The notes below the pieces were generated by a model that did no database searches, was not told the origin of the DNA, and worked only from the letters and a program-made list of their open reading frames with translations. Source: Prevotella illustrans (GTDB lineage Bacteria > Bacteroidota > Bacteroidia > Bacteroidales > Bacteroidaceae). Taken from it: a stretch of 63,422 bases of DNA. The stretch spans positions 1 to 63,422 of the forward strand of contig NZ_JAERMS010000013.1 in the NCBI RefSeq assembly GCF_017426725.1, in the 5' to 3' direction. Made by a program: the position numbers and the translations under genes. This document shows positions 33,670-43,739 of the stretch, in pieces. The number at the start of each line of letters is the position of its first letter. Position 1 is the stretch's first letter.

Positions 33670-35082
33670 ATGAATTATTATAATAGTAATAATGAGGCCG
33701 TTCAATCAATGGTTTATTTGATTGATTTCTTGGTTCTTAATATATGTATGCTTGTATTTTGCTATGCTATGCCAGGCATAGTGCCCAATTATATTTATAA
33801 CGCAACAAAGATTTCTGTACTGGCAGCAAATTTTGCGATGGCCATTTCGCAATACTTTTTCTCAACAATCGTTCTTGTGGGGGCGGTCTCATTTTACAAC
33901 ATGATGGGCCGAATATTTCAGTTAGTCTTTTCGCAAGGGGTTATCATGTTGCTTTTTTTAAGTATTTTGAGCCATGAGAATTTTTTGCGCTACTGCATCT
34001 TTCTTTCAATTACATTTTATTTTAGTTTGACCATTGTACGCTATTGCGAACTGTTGGTAATCAGATATTTTCGAAAGCAAGAAAGAAATATCCGTAACAT
34101 TCTGTTTGTGGGGCACGATCCTGCGATTGTCAATCTATACAAAGATATGATTTCCGACTTTTCTACGGGTTATCGGTTCTTGGGTTATTACAGCGACAGA
34201 GAAATCAATAATTGTCCTGAAAAATTGTGTCATCTTGGTTCCATAGATGACCTTAATAGTAAGATGGAAAGTTTTCCTGGCTCTCATAGTTCGAAAATAG
34301 ATAATATATTTGTTTGCCTTTCTCATGATGAATCGGATGAGATTATAAAAATCATGAGGTTTTGCGATAAGAATGTTATTCATTTCTACTATCTTCAGCG
34401 AATGTTTGGCAATTACATGTTGCATCTCAAGGCGGAGCAATTCGGTTCGAATCAACTCTTTGTTAATTATAAGGGTCCACTTTCACATTGGACAAATAGT
34501 TTTGTCAAACGGACTTTTGATATTCTTGTCAGCGGAATTATATGCCTATGTATGATCCCACTGATTCCTATTATTGGGATTATTATTAAACTTCAAAGTC
34601 CGGGACCGGTTTTCTTTGCACAAAAGAGAACAGGTATCAATGGTAAAACTTTTCTTTGTTATAAATTCCGTTCCATGCATATTAACAAACATGCAGACAT
34701 GATACAGGCAACGGAACATGATGTTCGTAAATTCGCGTTTGGTAGTTTCATGCGTAAAACTAATCTTGATGAATTTCCCCAATTTTTCAATGTGTTGTTG
34801 GGAGACATGAGTATCGTTGGCCCTCGTCCACACATGCTACTTCACACCTCGGAATATAGCCGATTAATAGACAAATACATGGTTCGTCATTTTTGCAAGC
34901 CCGGTATTACAGGCTGGGCCCAAGTCACGGGTTTTAGAGGTGAGACCAAGGAGTTGTGGCAAATGGAGGAAAGGGTTAGACGAGATATCTGGTATTTAGA
35001 GAATTGGACCATTTTTCTTGATTTCAAAATTATGCTATTGACAGCAAAAACGATATTTATTCCCGACAAAAACGCATATTAA
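33670..35082 (+). CDS. Polyprenyl-phosphate glycosyl-1-phosphate transferase (WcaJ/WbaP type)
   Basis: The enzyme starts a surface polysaccharide repeat unit by moving a sugar-1-phosphate to undecaprenyl phosphate at the inner membrane. The 470-residue protein has four to five N-terminal hydrophobic helices and a central Rossmann-like region with [10 protein letters not shown]. The C-terminal bacterial sugar-transferase domain (from about 285) holds [45 protein letters not shown] and [10 protein letters not shown]. The sugar may be glucose or another. It is one base from rfbA, so translation is coupled. Confidence 0.93.
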   Translation: MNYYNSNNEAVQSMVYLIDFLVLNICMLVFCYAMPGIVPNYIYNATKISVLAANFAMAISQYFFSTIVLVGAVSFYNMMGRIFQLVFSQGVIMLLFLSILSHENFLRYCIFLSITFYFSLTIVRYCELLVIRYFRKQERNIRNILFVGHDPAIVNLYKDMISDFSTGYRFLGYYSDREINNCPEKLCHLGSIDDLNSKMESFPGSHSSKIDNIFVCLSHDESDEIIKIMRFCDKNVIHFYYLQRMFGNYMLHLKAEQFGSNQLFVNYKGPLSHWTNSFVKRTFDILVSGIICLCMIPLIPIIGIIIKLQSPGPVFFAQKRTGINGKTFLCYKFRSMHINKHADMIQATEHDVRKFAFGSFMRKTNLDEFPQFFNVLLGDMSIVGPRPHMLLHTSEYSRLIDKYMVRHFCKPGITGWAQVTGFRGETKELWQMEERVRRDIWYLENWTIFLDFKIMLLTAKTIFIPDKNAY

Positions 35083-35083
35083 C

Positions 35084-35956
35084 ATGAAAGGAATAGTCTT
35101 AGCAGGTGGTAGTGGCACGCGTCTCTATCCCATAACAAAAGGGGTCAGCAAACAGCTTATCCCCATCTACGATAAGCCGATGATTTATTATCCAATCTCG
35201 GTCCTCATGTTAGCAGGCATACGCGACATTCTTATCATCAGCACTCCATACGATTTGGCGGGATTCAAGCGTCTTCTCGGTGACGGACATGAAGTAGGCG
35301 TTCGTTTCGAATATGCCGAACAGCCTACTCCCGACGGTCTGGCTCAGGCATTTATCATCGGAGAATCATTTATTGGCAATGACGATGTGTGTCTCGTATT
35401 AGGCGATAATATCTTTTATGGCGCAGGCTTCTCGGGACTTCTCAAAGAAAGTATTGAAGCGGCTAAGCGGGGTGTTGCCAGTGTCTTTGGTTACTACGTC
35501 AATGACCCGGAAAGATATGGTGTGGCAGAGTTGGACCACGAAGGCAATTGTATATCCATAGAAGAAAAGCCACAACATCCTAAAAGCAACTATGCCGTTG
35601 TAGGACTCTATTTCTATCCTAACAGTGTTGTAGAAATTGCAAAACAGATTAAACCTTCCATGCGAGGTGAACTTGAAATAACAACTGTTAATCAGCAATA
35701 TCTCGCAACTCATTCTCTAAAAGTCAGGACATTGCAAAGGGGATTTGTCTGGCTCGATACAGGAACTCACAACAGTCTGTCAGAAGCAAGTTCCTTCATA
35801 GAAGTGATCGAAAAGCGTCAGGGACTTAAAGTGGGTTGTCTGGAGGAAATCGCGTTTAGGCAAAACTGGATTACAGCCGAACAACTCAAAGAAAACGCAA
35901 AGCCTATGCAGAAAAATGAATATGGAAAATATTTGTTAGGTTTTATTAAGTCATAG
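35084..35956 (+). CDS. rfbA: Glucose-1-phosphate thymidylyltransferase
   Basis: RfbA makes dTDP-glucose from dTTP and glucose-1-phosphate, the first step toward dTDP-rhamnose. At 290 residues it has normal length. The N-terminal [18 protein letters not shown] carries the nucleotide-binding signature, and [10 protein letters not shown] and [19 protein letters not shown] are the conserved metal and sugar-binding blocks. It stands between the sugar transferase and the tyrosine kinase. rfbD is about 28 kb upstream, and rfbB and rfbC are not in the window. Confidence 0.97.
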   Translation: MKGIVLAGGSGTRLYPITKGVSKQLIPIYDKPMIYYPISVLMLAGIRDILIISTPYDLAGFKRLLGDGHEVGVRFEYAEQPTPDGLAQAFIIGESFIGNDDVCLVLGDNIFYGAGFSGLLKESIEAAKRGVASVFGYYVNDPERYGVAELDHEGNCISIEEKPQHPKSNYAVVGLYFYPNSVVEIAKQIKPSMRGELEITTVNQQYLATHSLKVRTLQRGFVWLDTGTHNSLSEASSFIEVIEKRQGLKVGCLEEIAFRQNWITAEQLKENAKPMQKNEYGKYLLGFIKS

Positions 35957-36015
35957 CTTGAAGCTGATAAAGTACAATCTATACGAATAATAAAAAAAAA
36001 GAAGTTATAATAAAA

Positions 36016-38577
36016 ATGGAAGAAAACAAAAACGCGGTCCCAGAAGAGTTATTGGAGAAAGACGAACAGTCTTTTTTCGACTTTCAACTTATCTACACAA
36101 CTCTCATTTTGAATTGGAAATGGTTTGTGTTCTCATTGATTGTCTGTTTGGGAGCCGCGTATGCTTACTTGCGCTATACCACTCCCATGTATCAAGCTTA
36201 TGCCAAGCTTTTGATTAAAGACGACGAACGTTCGCCTCGGGGCAATAGTATTCAAAACGCGGCTAATCTGGGGCTTATCACGAACTCCAATGGTATTGAT
36301 AACGAGATGGAGCTCCTTACTTCACATTCTATAGCTGAAGCTTCTGTCCGTGATCTGAAAATTTATGTCAACTATTTTATGGAAGGTAAAGTCAGAGACC
36401 ATGAACTTTATCGTACTCAACCTTTTAATATTGATGTAGACGCGGCTCATTTGAATCGGTTGGATGTTCCAATGCGTATAATAATAGAAAAAACTTCTGT
36501 AGGTTATAGTATTACCGGGACCTACTATGTGACACTTACTGAAGGACGTGTCGACGGTCCCTTCACTATCAACAAGTCAGTCTCTCAAATACCAACGGTT
36601 ATCAATACGAAAGCCGGCACTATCAGTATCACGCGGAATATGCTTTCAATGGTGAAAGATCTTAATGAGGGGCAGATTTTAAAAGTAAAAATATCATCGC
36701 CCAAGATGGCGGCCTACAAATATATTCGAAATCTGGCAGTTAATCAAACATCGAAAACGACAACGATAGCGCAACTGACTTTGGAGGATCAAATTCCGCA
36801 ACGTGCTATCGACTATCTTAAACAGATGGCAGTTGCATATAACCGGCAAGCTAACGAAGACAAGAATGAGATAGCTCAAAAAACAGAATCATTTATCAAC
36901 TCGCGTTTGGAAAAAATCAATGCGGAGCTTGGAAGCACCGAGGGAGCGCTTGAAAATTACAAACGGAGAAATAATATGGTAGAACTCAAGATGAATGCCG
37001 GACAGGCTGTAGCCAACCAAGATCAATATGCCCAAAAACTTGCCGAAGCTAATGCGCAAGTAGCTCTGCTCAATGAGATGAGTCAATATATGAACCAACC
37101 CGGTAATCGATACGAGGCTCTACCCTCAAGTGTAGGACTAACCGATCAGAACGCCACCGTACTTATCAATAAATATAATGAAATAGCAATGGAACGCAAG
37201 CGGTTGCTCCGTAGTGCTTCTGAATCCAGCCCAACAGTCACTCCGCTGACGGCTCAATTGGATGATTTGACTAACAGTATTCGCCGTGCTATGAATCAGT
37301 CTCGTAGGGGAATGGAGATACAGCGCAATGCAGTGGCGTCACAATTGAATAAATACAGCGGCGAAGTAGGTGCGACTCCGGAACAAGAGCGTATGCTGAC
37401 TCAGATTGGCCGCCAACAAGAAGTCAAATCCGGTCTTTATTTGATGTTGCTTCAAAAACGCGAAGAGAATTCAATTTCCCTTGCCGCTACAGCCGATAAG
37501 GGTAGACTTATTGACGATCCGGAATTTGCTGGTAAAGTAAGCCCCAAGTCAAGTATTGTCATTTTAATTGCCTTGTTGCTTGGTCTTTCAATTCCTGCCT
37601 TGATTTTGTTTATTTTACAGTTCTTCCATTATCGTATTGAAGGCCATATGGATGTAGCTCGTCTCACCACATTACCAATTATTGCTGATATTCCTGTGGC
37701 AAGTGAGTCGGCAAAGACCAAGGCCGATATTGTTGTTCATGAGAACAAGAATAATCTTATGGAAGAAATTTTCCGTAGCTTGCGTACAAATCTACAGTTT
37801 ATGCTGAAAGAAAATGAAAAGGTCATTGCTTTTACCTCATCAACAACTGGTGAAGGAAAAACTTTTACAGCAGCCAACCTGGCAGTTAGCCTTGCGCTTT
37901 TAGGGCGTAAGGTCATCTTGGTCGGCCTTGATATTCGCAAGCCACGTCTTGCCGAATTGTTTGAGCTTGATGACCACCAACATGGAATTACCAATCTGCT
38001 TATTCAAAGTCATCCTTCTGTAGAGGATATCAAGAAGCAAATCCTTTCTTCGGGCATCAATAACCATCTCGAATTGCTTATGGCCGGCCCAACTCCTCCT
38101 AACCCTGCGGAATTGCTGGCCCGTAAAAGTCTTGATACGATTTTTGAACAGTTGCGCATGATGTATGATTATATCATCATTGACACTGCTCCTGTAGGAT
38201 TAGTGACTGATACCTTGCAAATCTCTCGCGTTGTAGATGCCACAGTTGTGATGACCCGTGCCGATTATACGGCAAAAGAAAGTATTGGTCTTATTAATTC
38301 TTTGGCGGATAGTAATAAAATGCCAAATGTCTGCATTGTCATCAATGGTATTGATATGTCAAAGAAAAAACATGGCTATTATTACGGTTATGGCAAATAT
38401 GCCAAATACGGACGCTATGCGCGCTTGGGCAGTAACTATGGAAGCTATGGGCGCTACGGTAGCTATGGTAGCTATGGCACATATGGTTCATATGGCAACT
38501 ATGGAAGTTATGGTAGCTATGGTAATTATTCAAACAGTCACTATGGTGACAAAAATGATGACTCAATAAAAAAATAA
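36016..38577 (+). CDS. Polysaccharide co-polymerase/BY-kinase (Wzc-like) with long Tyr-Gly tail
   Basis: This 853-residue inner-membrane protein controls chain length and export of exopolysaccharide. It has an N-terminal Wzz-type domain bounded by transmembrane helices near 35-55 and 505-530, and a periplasmic coiled coil at about 280-440. A cytoplasmic bacterial tyrosine kinase has Walker A at about 608 (TGEGKTFTAANLA), Walker A' at about 635-645 (VILVGLDIRKPRLAE) and Walker B at about 720 (YDYIIIDTAP). The last 65 or so residues are an unusually long GSYG-repeat tail with 19 Tyr, the expected autophosphorylation cluster. No Wza-type exporter is adjacent. Confidence 0.93.
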   Translation: MEENKNAVPEELLEKDEQSFFDFQLIYTTLILNWKWFVFSLIVCLGAAYAYLRYTTPMYQAYAKLLIKDDERSPRGNSIQNAANLGLITNSNGIDNEMELLTSHSIAEASVRDLKIYVNYFMEGKVRDHELYRTQPFNIDVDAAHLNRLDVPMRIIIEKTSVGYSITGTYYVTLTEGRVDGPFTINKSVSQIPTVINTKAGTISITRNMLSMVKDLNEGQILKVKISSPKMAAYKYIRNLAVNQTSKTTTIAQLTLEDQIPQRAIDYLKQMAVAYNRQANEDKNEIAQKTESFINSRLEKINAELGSTEGALENYKRRNNMVELKMNAGQAVANQDQYAQKLAEANAQVALLNEMSQYMNQPGNRYEALPSSVGLTDQNATVLINKYNEIAMERKRLLRSASESSPTVTPLTAQLDDLTNSIRRAMNQSRRGMEIQRNAVASQLNKYSGEVGATPEQERMLTQIGRQQEVKSGLYLMLLQKREENSISLAATADKGRLIDDPEFAGKVSPKSSIVILIALLLGLSIPALILFILQFFHYRIEGHMDVARLTTLPIIADIPVASESAKTKADIVVHENKNNLMEEIFRSLRTNLQFMLKENEKVIAFTSSTTGEGKTFTAANLAVSLALLGRKVILVGLDIRKPRLAELFELDDHQHGITNLLIQSHPSVEDIKKQILSSGINNHLELLMAGPTPPNPAELLARKSLDTIFEQLRMMYDYIIIDTAPVGLVTDTLQISRVVDATVVMTRADYTAKESIGLINSLADSNKMPNVCIVINGIDMSKKKHGYYYGYGKYAKYGRYARLGSNYGSYGRYGSYGSYGTYGSYGNYGSYGSYGNYSNSHYGDKNDDSIKK

Positions 38578-39011
38578 TGAAGATAGCAGTAGACTTTGAT
38601 GGAACAATCGTTACACACCGCTATCCAGCCATCGGAGAAGAAATTCCCTTTGCAACGGAAACTTTGAGAATGTTGATCAGAGACGGTCATCAGCTTATTC
38701 TTTGGAGCGTGCGTGAAGGTGCGCTCCTCCAAGAAGCAATTGACTGGTGCAAGGAAAGGGGGGTTGATTTTTGGGCTGTAAACCGTGACTATCCGGAAGA
38801 AAAAGTTGAAAATAATAATCACTACTCCAGAAAGTTGAAAGCGGACATGTTCATTGACGACCGGAATATCGGTGGGCTCTTGGAATGGGGACAGATTTAC
38901 CATATGATACATGATAGTTATAGCCTCAATGATATCATCCAAGAACGTATCAACCAACAAAGTTTTGCGACGCGCAACATGCCAAAGAAGAAGCATTGGT
39001 GGCAATTCTAA
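38577..39011 (+). CDS. HAD-superfamily phosphatase (BT0820-like)
   Basis: This small soluble 144-residue protein has the HAD motif I DFDGTIV near its N-terminus, LILWSVREG (motif II region) and KADMFIDDRNIGG (motif IV, acidic pair). It resembles small HAD phosphatases of Bacteroidetes such as BT0820. The substrate is unknown. Its ATG overlaps the last base of the wzc-like stop, so it is translated from the exopolysaccharide transcript, which may hint at a sugar or nucleotide-sugar phosphate substrate. Confidence 0.85.
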   Translation: MKIAVDFDGTIVTHRYPAIGEEIPFATETLRMLIRDGHQLILWSVREGALLQEAIDWCKERGVDFWAVNRDYPEEKVENNNHYSRKLKADMFIDDRNIGGLLEWGQIYHMIHDSYSLNDIIQERINQQSFATRNMPKKKHWWQF

Positions 39012-39036
39012 GCTTCAATTAACTATTTTCAATACT

Positions 39037-39228
39037 ATGACAACGATACAAAAGACATACAACAAGCCAGCCTCCAAACGGATTCATATAGAGACAGAAT
39101 CAACTTTGTTAGCTGGTAGTAATGCTACGCAACAAGAAAAAAATATACCTATTTACGACGACGGTCTACCTGATGGAGCGTCTGCACAAGCTCGGCGTAA
39201 TAGCATTTGGGGTGAAGATAATGAATAG
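39037..39228 (+). CDS. Small 'LAGS' protein, copy 2
   Basis: This 63-residue protein contains KTYNKPASKRIHIE, then TLLAGSN, an acidic middle, and RRNSIWGEDNE at the end. It shares Y-x-KP, E-x-E, LLAGS and S-I-WGE with the 67-residue protein at 19314 in a different locus. There is no signal peptide by the usual criteria. It starts 26 bases after the HAD gene. The family is common in Bacteroidales; its role is unknown to me. Confidence 0.72.
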   Translation: MTTIQKTYNKPASKRIHIETESTLLAGSNATQQEKNIPIYDDGLPDGASAQARRNSIWGEDNE

Positions 39229-39334
39229 AAAAGACATCCTCTTCAGTTGTCACTAACTGTGGGAACATTTCATTTTTGTAATCTGTAGATTGCAATTTTT
39301 TGGTTAAATAGCGTAATAATACCAAAAATATATC

Positions 39335-39342
39335 TATCTTTG
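39335..39342 (+). promoter_or_regulatory. Promoter -7 element of the nuo operon
   Basis: TATCTTTG fits TAnnTTTG and lies 65 bases before the nuoA ATG. A proper TTTG box is not visible at 19-21 bases upstream. Confidence 0.6.
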
Positions 39343-39406
39343 CAGCGCTAATTGGTAGATAGGCCTCTGCCGCACGGTTAGCTTATTATTAATAACGTTA
39401 TATTTT

Positions 39407-39757
39407 ATGTACTTTACTTTATTTATTACCGTTTTGTTGACGGCTTTCGTCTTGGTGGTTGGCGCTTACGTCATCGCTAAGCTGATCGGTCCGCGTTCCT
39501 ACAATCCGGTGAAAGGAGAGCCTTTTGAGTGTGGTATCCCTACACGTGGAAGCAGTTGGCTGCCCATGCACGTAGGATATTATCTCTTTGCCATCCTTTT
39601 TCTGGTGTTCGACATAGAGACCGTTTTGCTTTACCCATGGGCGGTCGTCGTCAAGCAGTTTGGTCCCCTTGCCTTAGTGAGCATCGGATTCTTTCTGTTG
39701 GTATTGGTATTTGGCTTGGCTTATGCTTGGCGGAAAGGAGCTTTGGAATGGAAGTAA
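39407..39757 (+). CDS. nuoA: NADH-quinone oxidoreductase subunit A
   Basis: NuoA is a small membrane subunit at the joint between the arms of complex I. The 116 residues form three helices, with the family signature PVKGEPFECGIPTRGSSWLP after helix 1 and FDIETVLLYPWAV in helix 2. It opens a ten-gene operon. The stop overlaps the nuoB start by ten bases. The absence of nuoE, F and G in the cluster implies a non-NADH electron donor or a separate input module. Confidence 0.95.
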   Translation: MYFTLFITVLLTAFVLVVGAYVIAKLIGPRSYNPVKGEPFECGIPTRGSSWLPMHVGYYLFAILFLVFDIETVLLYPWAVVVKQFGPLALVSIGFFLLVLVFGLAYAWRKGALEWK

Positions 39758-40470
39758 GAAAGCCGAAAATCAAAAGTATTCCTTACGAGGAGTTTAAGGA
39801 CAATGATACGCTGGAGGAAATGACCCGGCAATTAAATGAAGGCGGTGCCAATGTGATTGTAGGATCGTTAGATCAGGCTATCAACTGGGGGCGTAGCAAT
39901 TCGTTGTGGTCATTGACTTTCGGAACCTCATGTTGCGGTATCGAGTTCATGTCCGTGGGCTGCGCCCGTTACGATTTCTCACGCTTTGGTTTTGAGGTAA
40001 CCCGCAACTCTCCACGGCAGGCTGACTTGATCATGTGTGCCGGTACGATTACCAATAAGATGGCGCCGGTCTTCAAACGCTTGTATGATGAGATTGCCGA
40101 ACCGAAATACGTGGTGGCAGTCGGTGGTTGTACCATCAGTGGAGGTCCCTTCAAGAAGAGCTACAATGTTGTGCGCGGTATTGATGAGTTAGTGCCTGTA
40201 GATGTGTATATTCCGGGTTGCCCTCCGCGTCCCGAGGCAATTCTCTACGGCATGATGCAGTTGCAGCGTAAGGTGAAGGTTGAGAAATTCTTTGGAGGTG
40301 CCAATCATAAGATGACCGCAGAAGAACGCGCACGCTCGATGAGCAAGGGCGGACTTCATGGGCTTTCGAACGAAAACCTCTCCGATAAGCAGAAGTTGGG
40401 ACACCGTGAGCCGATTATCGTGATGGATGTTCCGTCGGATTTCGATCCGCAAAAGGGATTGGAGGAGTAA
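39748..40470 (+). CDS. nuoB: NADH-quinone oxidoreductase subunit B
   Basis: NuoB holds the N2 iron-sulfur cluster that passes electrons to quinone. The protein has 240 residues, with the cluster cysteines in FGTSCCGIEF, CAGT, GGCTISGG and PGCPPRPEAI. The start is the ATG at 39748 inside the end of nuoA; readings that begin earlier in this frame overlap nuoA and are rejected. The C-terminal 50 residues are a charged extension. Confidence 0.95.
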   Translation: MEVRKPKIKSIPYEEFKDNDTLEEMTRQLNEGGANVIVGSLDQAINWGRSNSLWSLTFGTSCCGIEFMSVGCARYDFSRFGFEVTRNSPRQADLIMCAGTITNKMAPVFKRLYDEIAEPKYVVAVGGCTISGGPFKKSYNVVRGIDELVPVDVYIPGCPPRPEAILYGMMQLQRKVKVEKFFGGANHKMTAEERARSMSKGGLHGLSNENLSDKQKLGHREPIIVMDVPSDFDPQKGLEE

Positions 40471-40491
40471 TATATAATAAGGTATTGGAAT

Positions 40492-42063
40492 ATGAAACTA
40501 AATAACATAGAACTCAATTTTGACAACTTTGCCGGTGAAATGGTCAAGTTGAAGAGTGAGAAGCATTTTGATTACCTTGTTACCATTATAGGTGAAGACT
40601 TCGGTGAAGAAGGATTGGGATGTATTTATATCCTGGAAAATACGCAGAGCCATGAGCGTTGTTCGACCAAGGTCATCGCGAAACAGGTGGGGGAGGACTA
40701 TGTGATTCCTTCCGTGTTGAAGATTTGGAACGCCGCCGACTTGCTGGAGCGCGAGGTCTTTGATTTCCTGGGAATTAAATTCTTGGGCCATCCTGACATG
40801 CGCCGTCTGTTCATGCGTAATGATTTTGCGGGCTACCCATTGAGAAAAGACTTCAATATGAGTCCGGAAGCCAATCGATTTCCGACGACCGACGAGCCTG
40901 AAACCGATTTCACGACGGAGTGGAATTTGGATAAGCATGGTAATCTTGTCGCAACGCGTCATCGCTTGTTTGACGAAGATGATTTCGTTGTTAATTTCGG
41001 TCCGAACCATCCAAGTATGCACGGTGTGTTGCGTTTGCAAGCCGTACTGGATGGCGAGACGGTTAAACATATCTATCCTCATCTCGGCTATATCCATCGG
41101 GGTATGGAGAAGATGATGGAAAGCATGACCTACCCTCAGACTTTGGCCATGACTGACCGTTTGAATTATCTTTGCGCGATGATGCATCGCCATGCGCTTG
41201 TCGGCGTTATAGAAGACGGGATGGGCATTGAGCTGTCGGAACGAATCCAATACATCCGTACGATTATGGATGAATTGCAGCGTATTGACAACCACTTACT
41301 TTATTTGGGTACGGCAGCGCAGGATATGGGCGCCCTCACGGCATTCCTCTATTGTATGCGTGACCGTGAACATGTACTGAACGTAATGGAGGAGACAACC
41401 GGTGGACGACTGATTCAGAACTATTATAGAATAGGTGGCTTGCAGGATGACATTGATCCCAATTTTGTTGAGAATACCAAGACTCTTTGCAAATACCTCC
41501 GTCCTATGATTCAGGAGTACATGGATGTGTTCGGCGATAACGTGATTACGCACAATCGTTTTGAGGGAGTAGGCCCCATGGGACTTGAAGATAGTATCAA
41601 CTACGCTTTGACAGGTCCTGCCGGTAGGGCTGCAGGCTGGCATAACGACGTTCGCAAGAATCATCCGTATGCCTGCTATGGTCAGGTGAATTTCAAGGAA
41701 ATCACGCTTGATGGGGCTGATGCCATGGCTCGTTACATGGTTCATATCAATGAACTTTATCAGAGTCTGGATATTATAGAGCAACTGATAGACAATATTC
41801 CTGAAGGAGAATTTTACATCAAGCAGAAACCTATCATCAAGGTTCCTGAAGGACAATGGTATTTCTCGGTTGAAGGAGGTGCCGGTGAGTTCGGTGTTTA
41901 TCTGGATAGCCGAGGCGACAAGAGTCCTTATCGCTTGAAGATGCGTCCAATGGGACTTACCCTGACCGGCGCTTTCGATAGGATGTTGCGCGGACAGAAA
42001 GTGGCTGATTTGGTTACAGCAGGTGCCACGATTGACTTCGTAATACCGGATCTTGATAGATAA
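40492..42063 (+). CDS. nuoCD: NADH-quinone oxidoreductase fused subunit C/D
   Basis: This is a 523-residue fusion. NuoC (30 kDa-type) occupies about 1-130, with VFDFLGIKFLGHPDMRRL, and NuoD (49 kDa-type) follows from about 160, with FGPNHPSMHGVLRL, LGYIHRGMEK and RFEGVGPMGLEDS. NuoD forms the quinone pocket with NuoB. Fusion is usual in Bacteroidetes and enterobacteria. Confidence 0.95.
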   Translation: MKLNNIELNFDNFAGEMVKLKSEKHFDYLVTIIGEDFGEEGLGCIYILENTQSHERCSTKVIAKQVGEDYVIPSVLKIWNAADLLEREVFDFLGIKFLGHPDMRRLFMRNDFAGYPLRKDFNMSPEANRFPTTDEPETDFTTEWNLDKHGNLVATRHRLFDEDDFVVNFGPNHPSMHGVLRLQAVLDGETVKHIYPHLGYIHRGMEKMMESMTYPQTLAMTDRLNYLCAMMHRHALVGVIEDGMGIELSERIQYIRTIMDELQRIDNHLLYLGTAAQDMGALTAFLYCMRDREHVLNVMEETTGGRLIQNYYRIGGLQDDIDPNFVENTKTLCKYLRPMIQEYMDVFGDNVITHNRFEGVGPMGLEDSINYALTGPAGRAAGWHNDVRKNHPYACYGQVNFKEITLDGADAMARYMVHINELYQSLDIIEQLIDNIPEGEFYIKQKPIIKVPEGQWYFSVEGGAGEFGVYLDSRGDKSPYRLKMRPMGLTLTGAFDRMLRGQKVADLVTAGATIDFVIPDLDR

Positions 42064-42100
42064 TACTAAAATTAATGATTATAAATAAACGAAATAGCAT

Positions 42101-43174
42101 ATGTTTGATTTTAGTATAGTTACTTCATTTGTCGACAATCTTCTGCGTCAGACGCTTGGCTTGGGAGATTTTTGGACCATATTGATTGAGTGCGTGCTTG
42201 TAGGATTGGGCATTTTAGTCGGCTATGCGTTGCTGGCCATTGTGCTGATCTTTATGGAACGTAAGGTTTGCGCTTATTTCCAATGCCGTATCGGTCCTAT
42301 GCGTGTAGGTCCCTGGGGCATATTCCAGGTGTTTGCCGATGTGTTGAAGATGTTGATAAAGGAGATATTCGCCATAGACAAAGCTGATCTTTTGCTCTAT
42401 TACGTAGCTCCTTTCCTTGTTATCATTGCCTCTGTAGGAACATTCTCCTTCCTTCCTTGGAATAAAGGTATGAGCGTTCTCGACTTTAATGTCGGCATTT
42501 TCATGATTACGGCCATAAGTTCTATCGGCGTTGTCGGTATCTTTATGGCGGGTTGGGGCAGCAATAATAAATACTCTGTGGTAAGTGCCATGCGTGGTGC
42601 CGTTCAGATGATTTCTTACGAGATGTCGTTGGGACTTTGTCTTATTTGCGCGGTCATTCTAACAGGCACGATGCAGATGAGCGGTATCGTGGACGCGCAG
42701 ACAGGTCCGTGGAAATGGCTCATCTTCCAAAGTCCAACCGCGATAATCGCCTTCTTGGTTTTCCTTGTTTCGGGAAACGCGGAGGCTAACCGTGGTCCCT
42801 TTGACTTGGCCGAAGCCGAAAGCGAGTTGACCGCCGGCTATCATACGGAATATTCGGGTATGGGTTTCGGTTTTTATTATCTGGCGGAATATCTTAATCT
42901 TTTCGTTATTTCAGGTCTGGCCTCTGCCGTATTCCTCGGTGGTTGGGCACCTGTGAACATTGGGTTGGACGCTTTTGATCATGTGATGAATCTGATTCCC
43001 GGAATTTTCTGGTTTTTGGGCAAGTCCTTCTTGGTTGTCTGGATTCTGATGTGGGTGCGTTGGACCTTCCCCCGTTTGCGTATCGACCAGATATTGAAAC
43101 TCGAGTGGAAATATCTGATGCCTTTGATGTTGCTCGTTTTGATTCTGACAACAGCCTGGGTAGCACTCGTCTAA
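42101..43174 (+). CDS. nuoH: NADH-quinone oxidoreductase subunit H
   Basis: This 357-residue membrane subunit has about eight helices and lines the quinone channel. Conserved blocks are FMERKVCAYFQCRIGPMRVG and FDLAEAESELTAGYHTEYSG, the latter being the acidic loop important for coupling. It stands in normal operon order after nuoCD. Confidence 0.96.
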   Translation: MFDFSIVTSFVDNLLRQTLGLGDFWTILIECVLVGLGILVGYALLAIVLIFMERKVCAYFQCRIGPMRVGPWGIFQVFADVLKMLIKEIFAIDKADLLLYYVAPFLVIIASVGTFSFLPWNKGMSVLDFNVGIFMITAISSIGVVGIFMAGWGSNNKYSVVSAMRGAVQMISYEMSLGLCLICAVILTGTMQMSGIVDAQTGPWKWLIFQSPTAIIAFLVFLVSGNAEANRGPFDLAEAESELTAGYHTEYSGMGFGFYYLAEYLNLFVISGLASAVFLGGWAPVNIGLDAFDHVMNLIPGIFWFLGKSFLVVWILMWVRWTFPRLRIDQILKLEWKYLMPLMLLVLILTTAWVALV

Positions 43175-43199
43175 CTCTTTAATATTTTTAATTAAGGAA

Positions 43200-43733
43200 A
43201 TGGAAAATAATAAATCATATTTCGGTGAAATAGGAGCTGCCCTGAAAACGCTCGGTACCGGTTTGAGGGTTACCATGAAAGAGTATTTCACGCCAAAGTC
43301 TACTGAGCAGTATCCGGAAAACCGCAAAACAACACTGCATGTGGCTAAACGTCACCGTGGGCGCCTTGTCTTTAAGCGTAATGAAGACAGCAGCTATAGG
43401 TGTACGACCTGCATGATGTGTGAGAAAGCCTGTCCGAATGATACGATTAAGATTACGGCCCATATGGAAGAAGATCCGGAAACGGGGCGTAAAAAGAAGA
43501 AACTTGACGATTATCAGTATGATTTGGGAGATTGCATGTTCTGCCAGTTATGTGTGAACGCTTGTAATTTCGACGCGATAGAGTTTACGAATGATTTTGA
43601 AAATTCGGTCTTCGATCGCAACAAGCTGGTTCTGCATTTGGATAAGGAAGTTTATCAAGGCGGTTCGCTACCGGAGCTTATCAACGGTGGTGCGCCATTG
43701 ACAATCGGTAAGTTTAACACCAAAACCAAGTAA
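43200..43733 (+). CDS. nuoI: NADH-quinone oxidoreductase subunit I
   Basis: NuoI carries two [4Fe-4S] clusters (N6a, N6b). The 177-residue protein has both motifs, CTTCMMCEKACP and CMFCQLCVNACN, with more space between them than in E. coli, filled by a Lys/Glu-rich loop. It is a peripheral subunit bound to NuoB and NuoH. Confidence 0.95.
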   Translation: MENNKSYFGEIGAALKTLGTGLRVTMKEYFTPKSTEQYPENRKTTLHVAKRHRGRLVFKRNEDSSYRCTTCMMCEKACPNDTIKITAHMEEDPETGRKKKKLDDYQYDLGDCMFCQLCVNACNFDAIEFTNDFENSVFDRNKLVLHLDKEVYQGGSLPELINGGAPLTIGKFNTKTK

Positions 43734-43739
43734 TAGATT

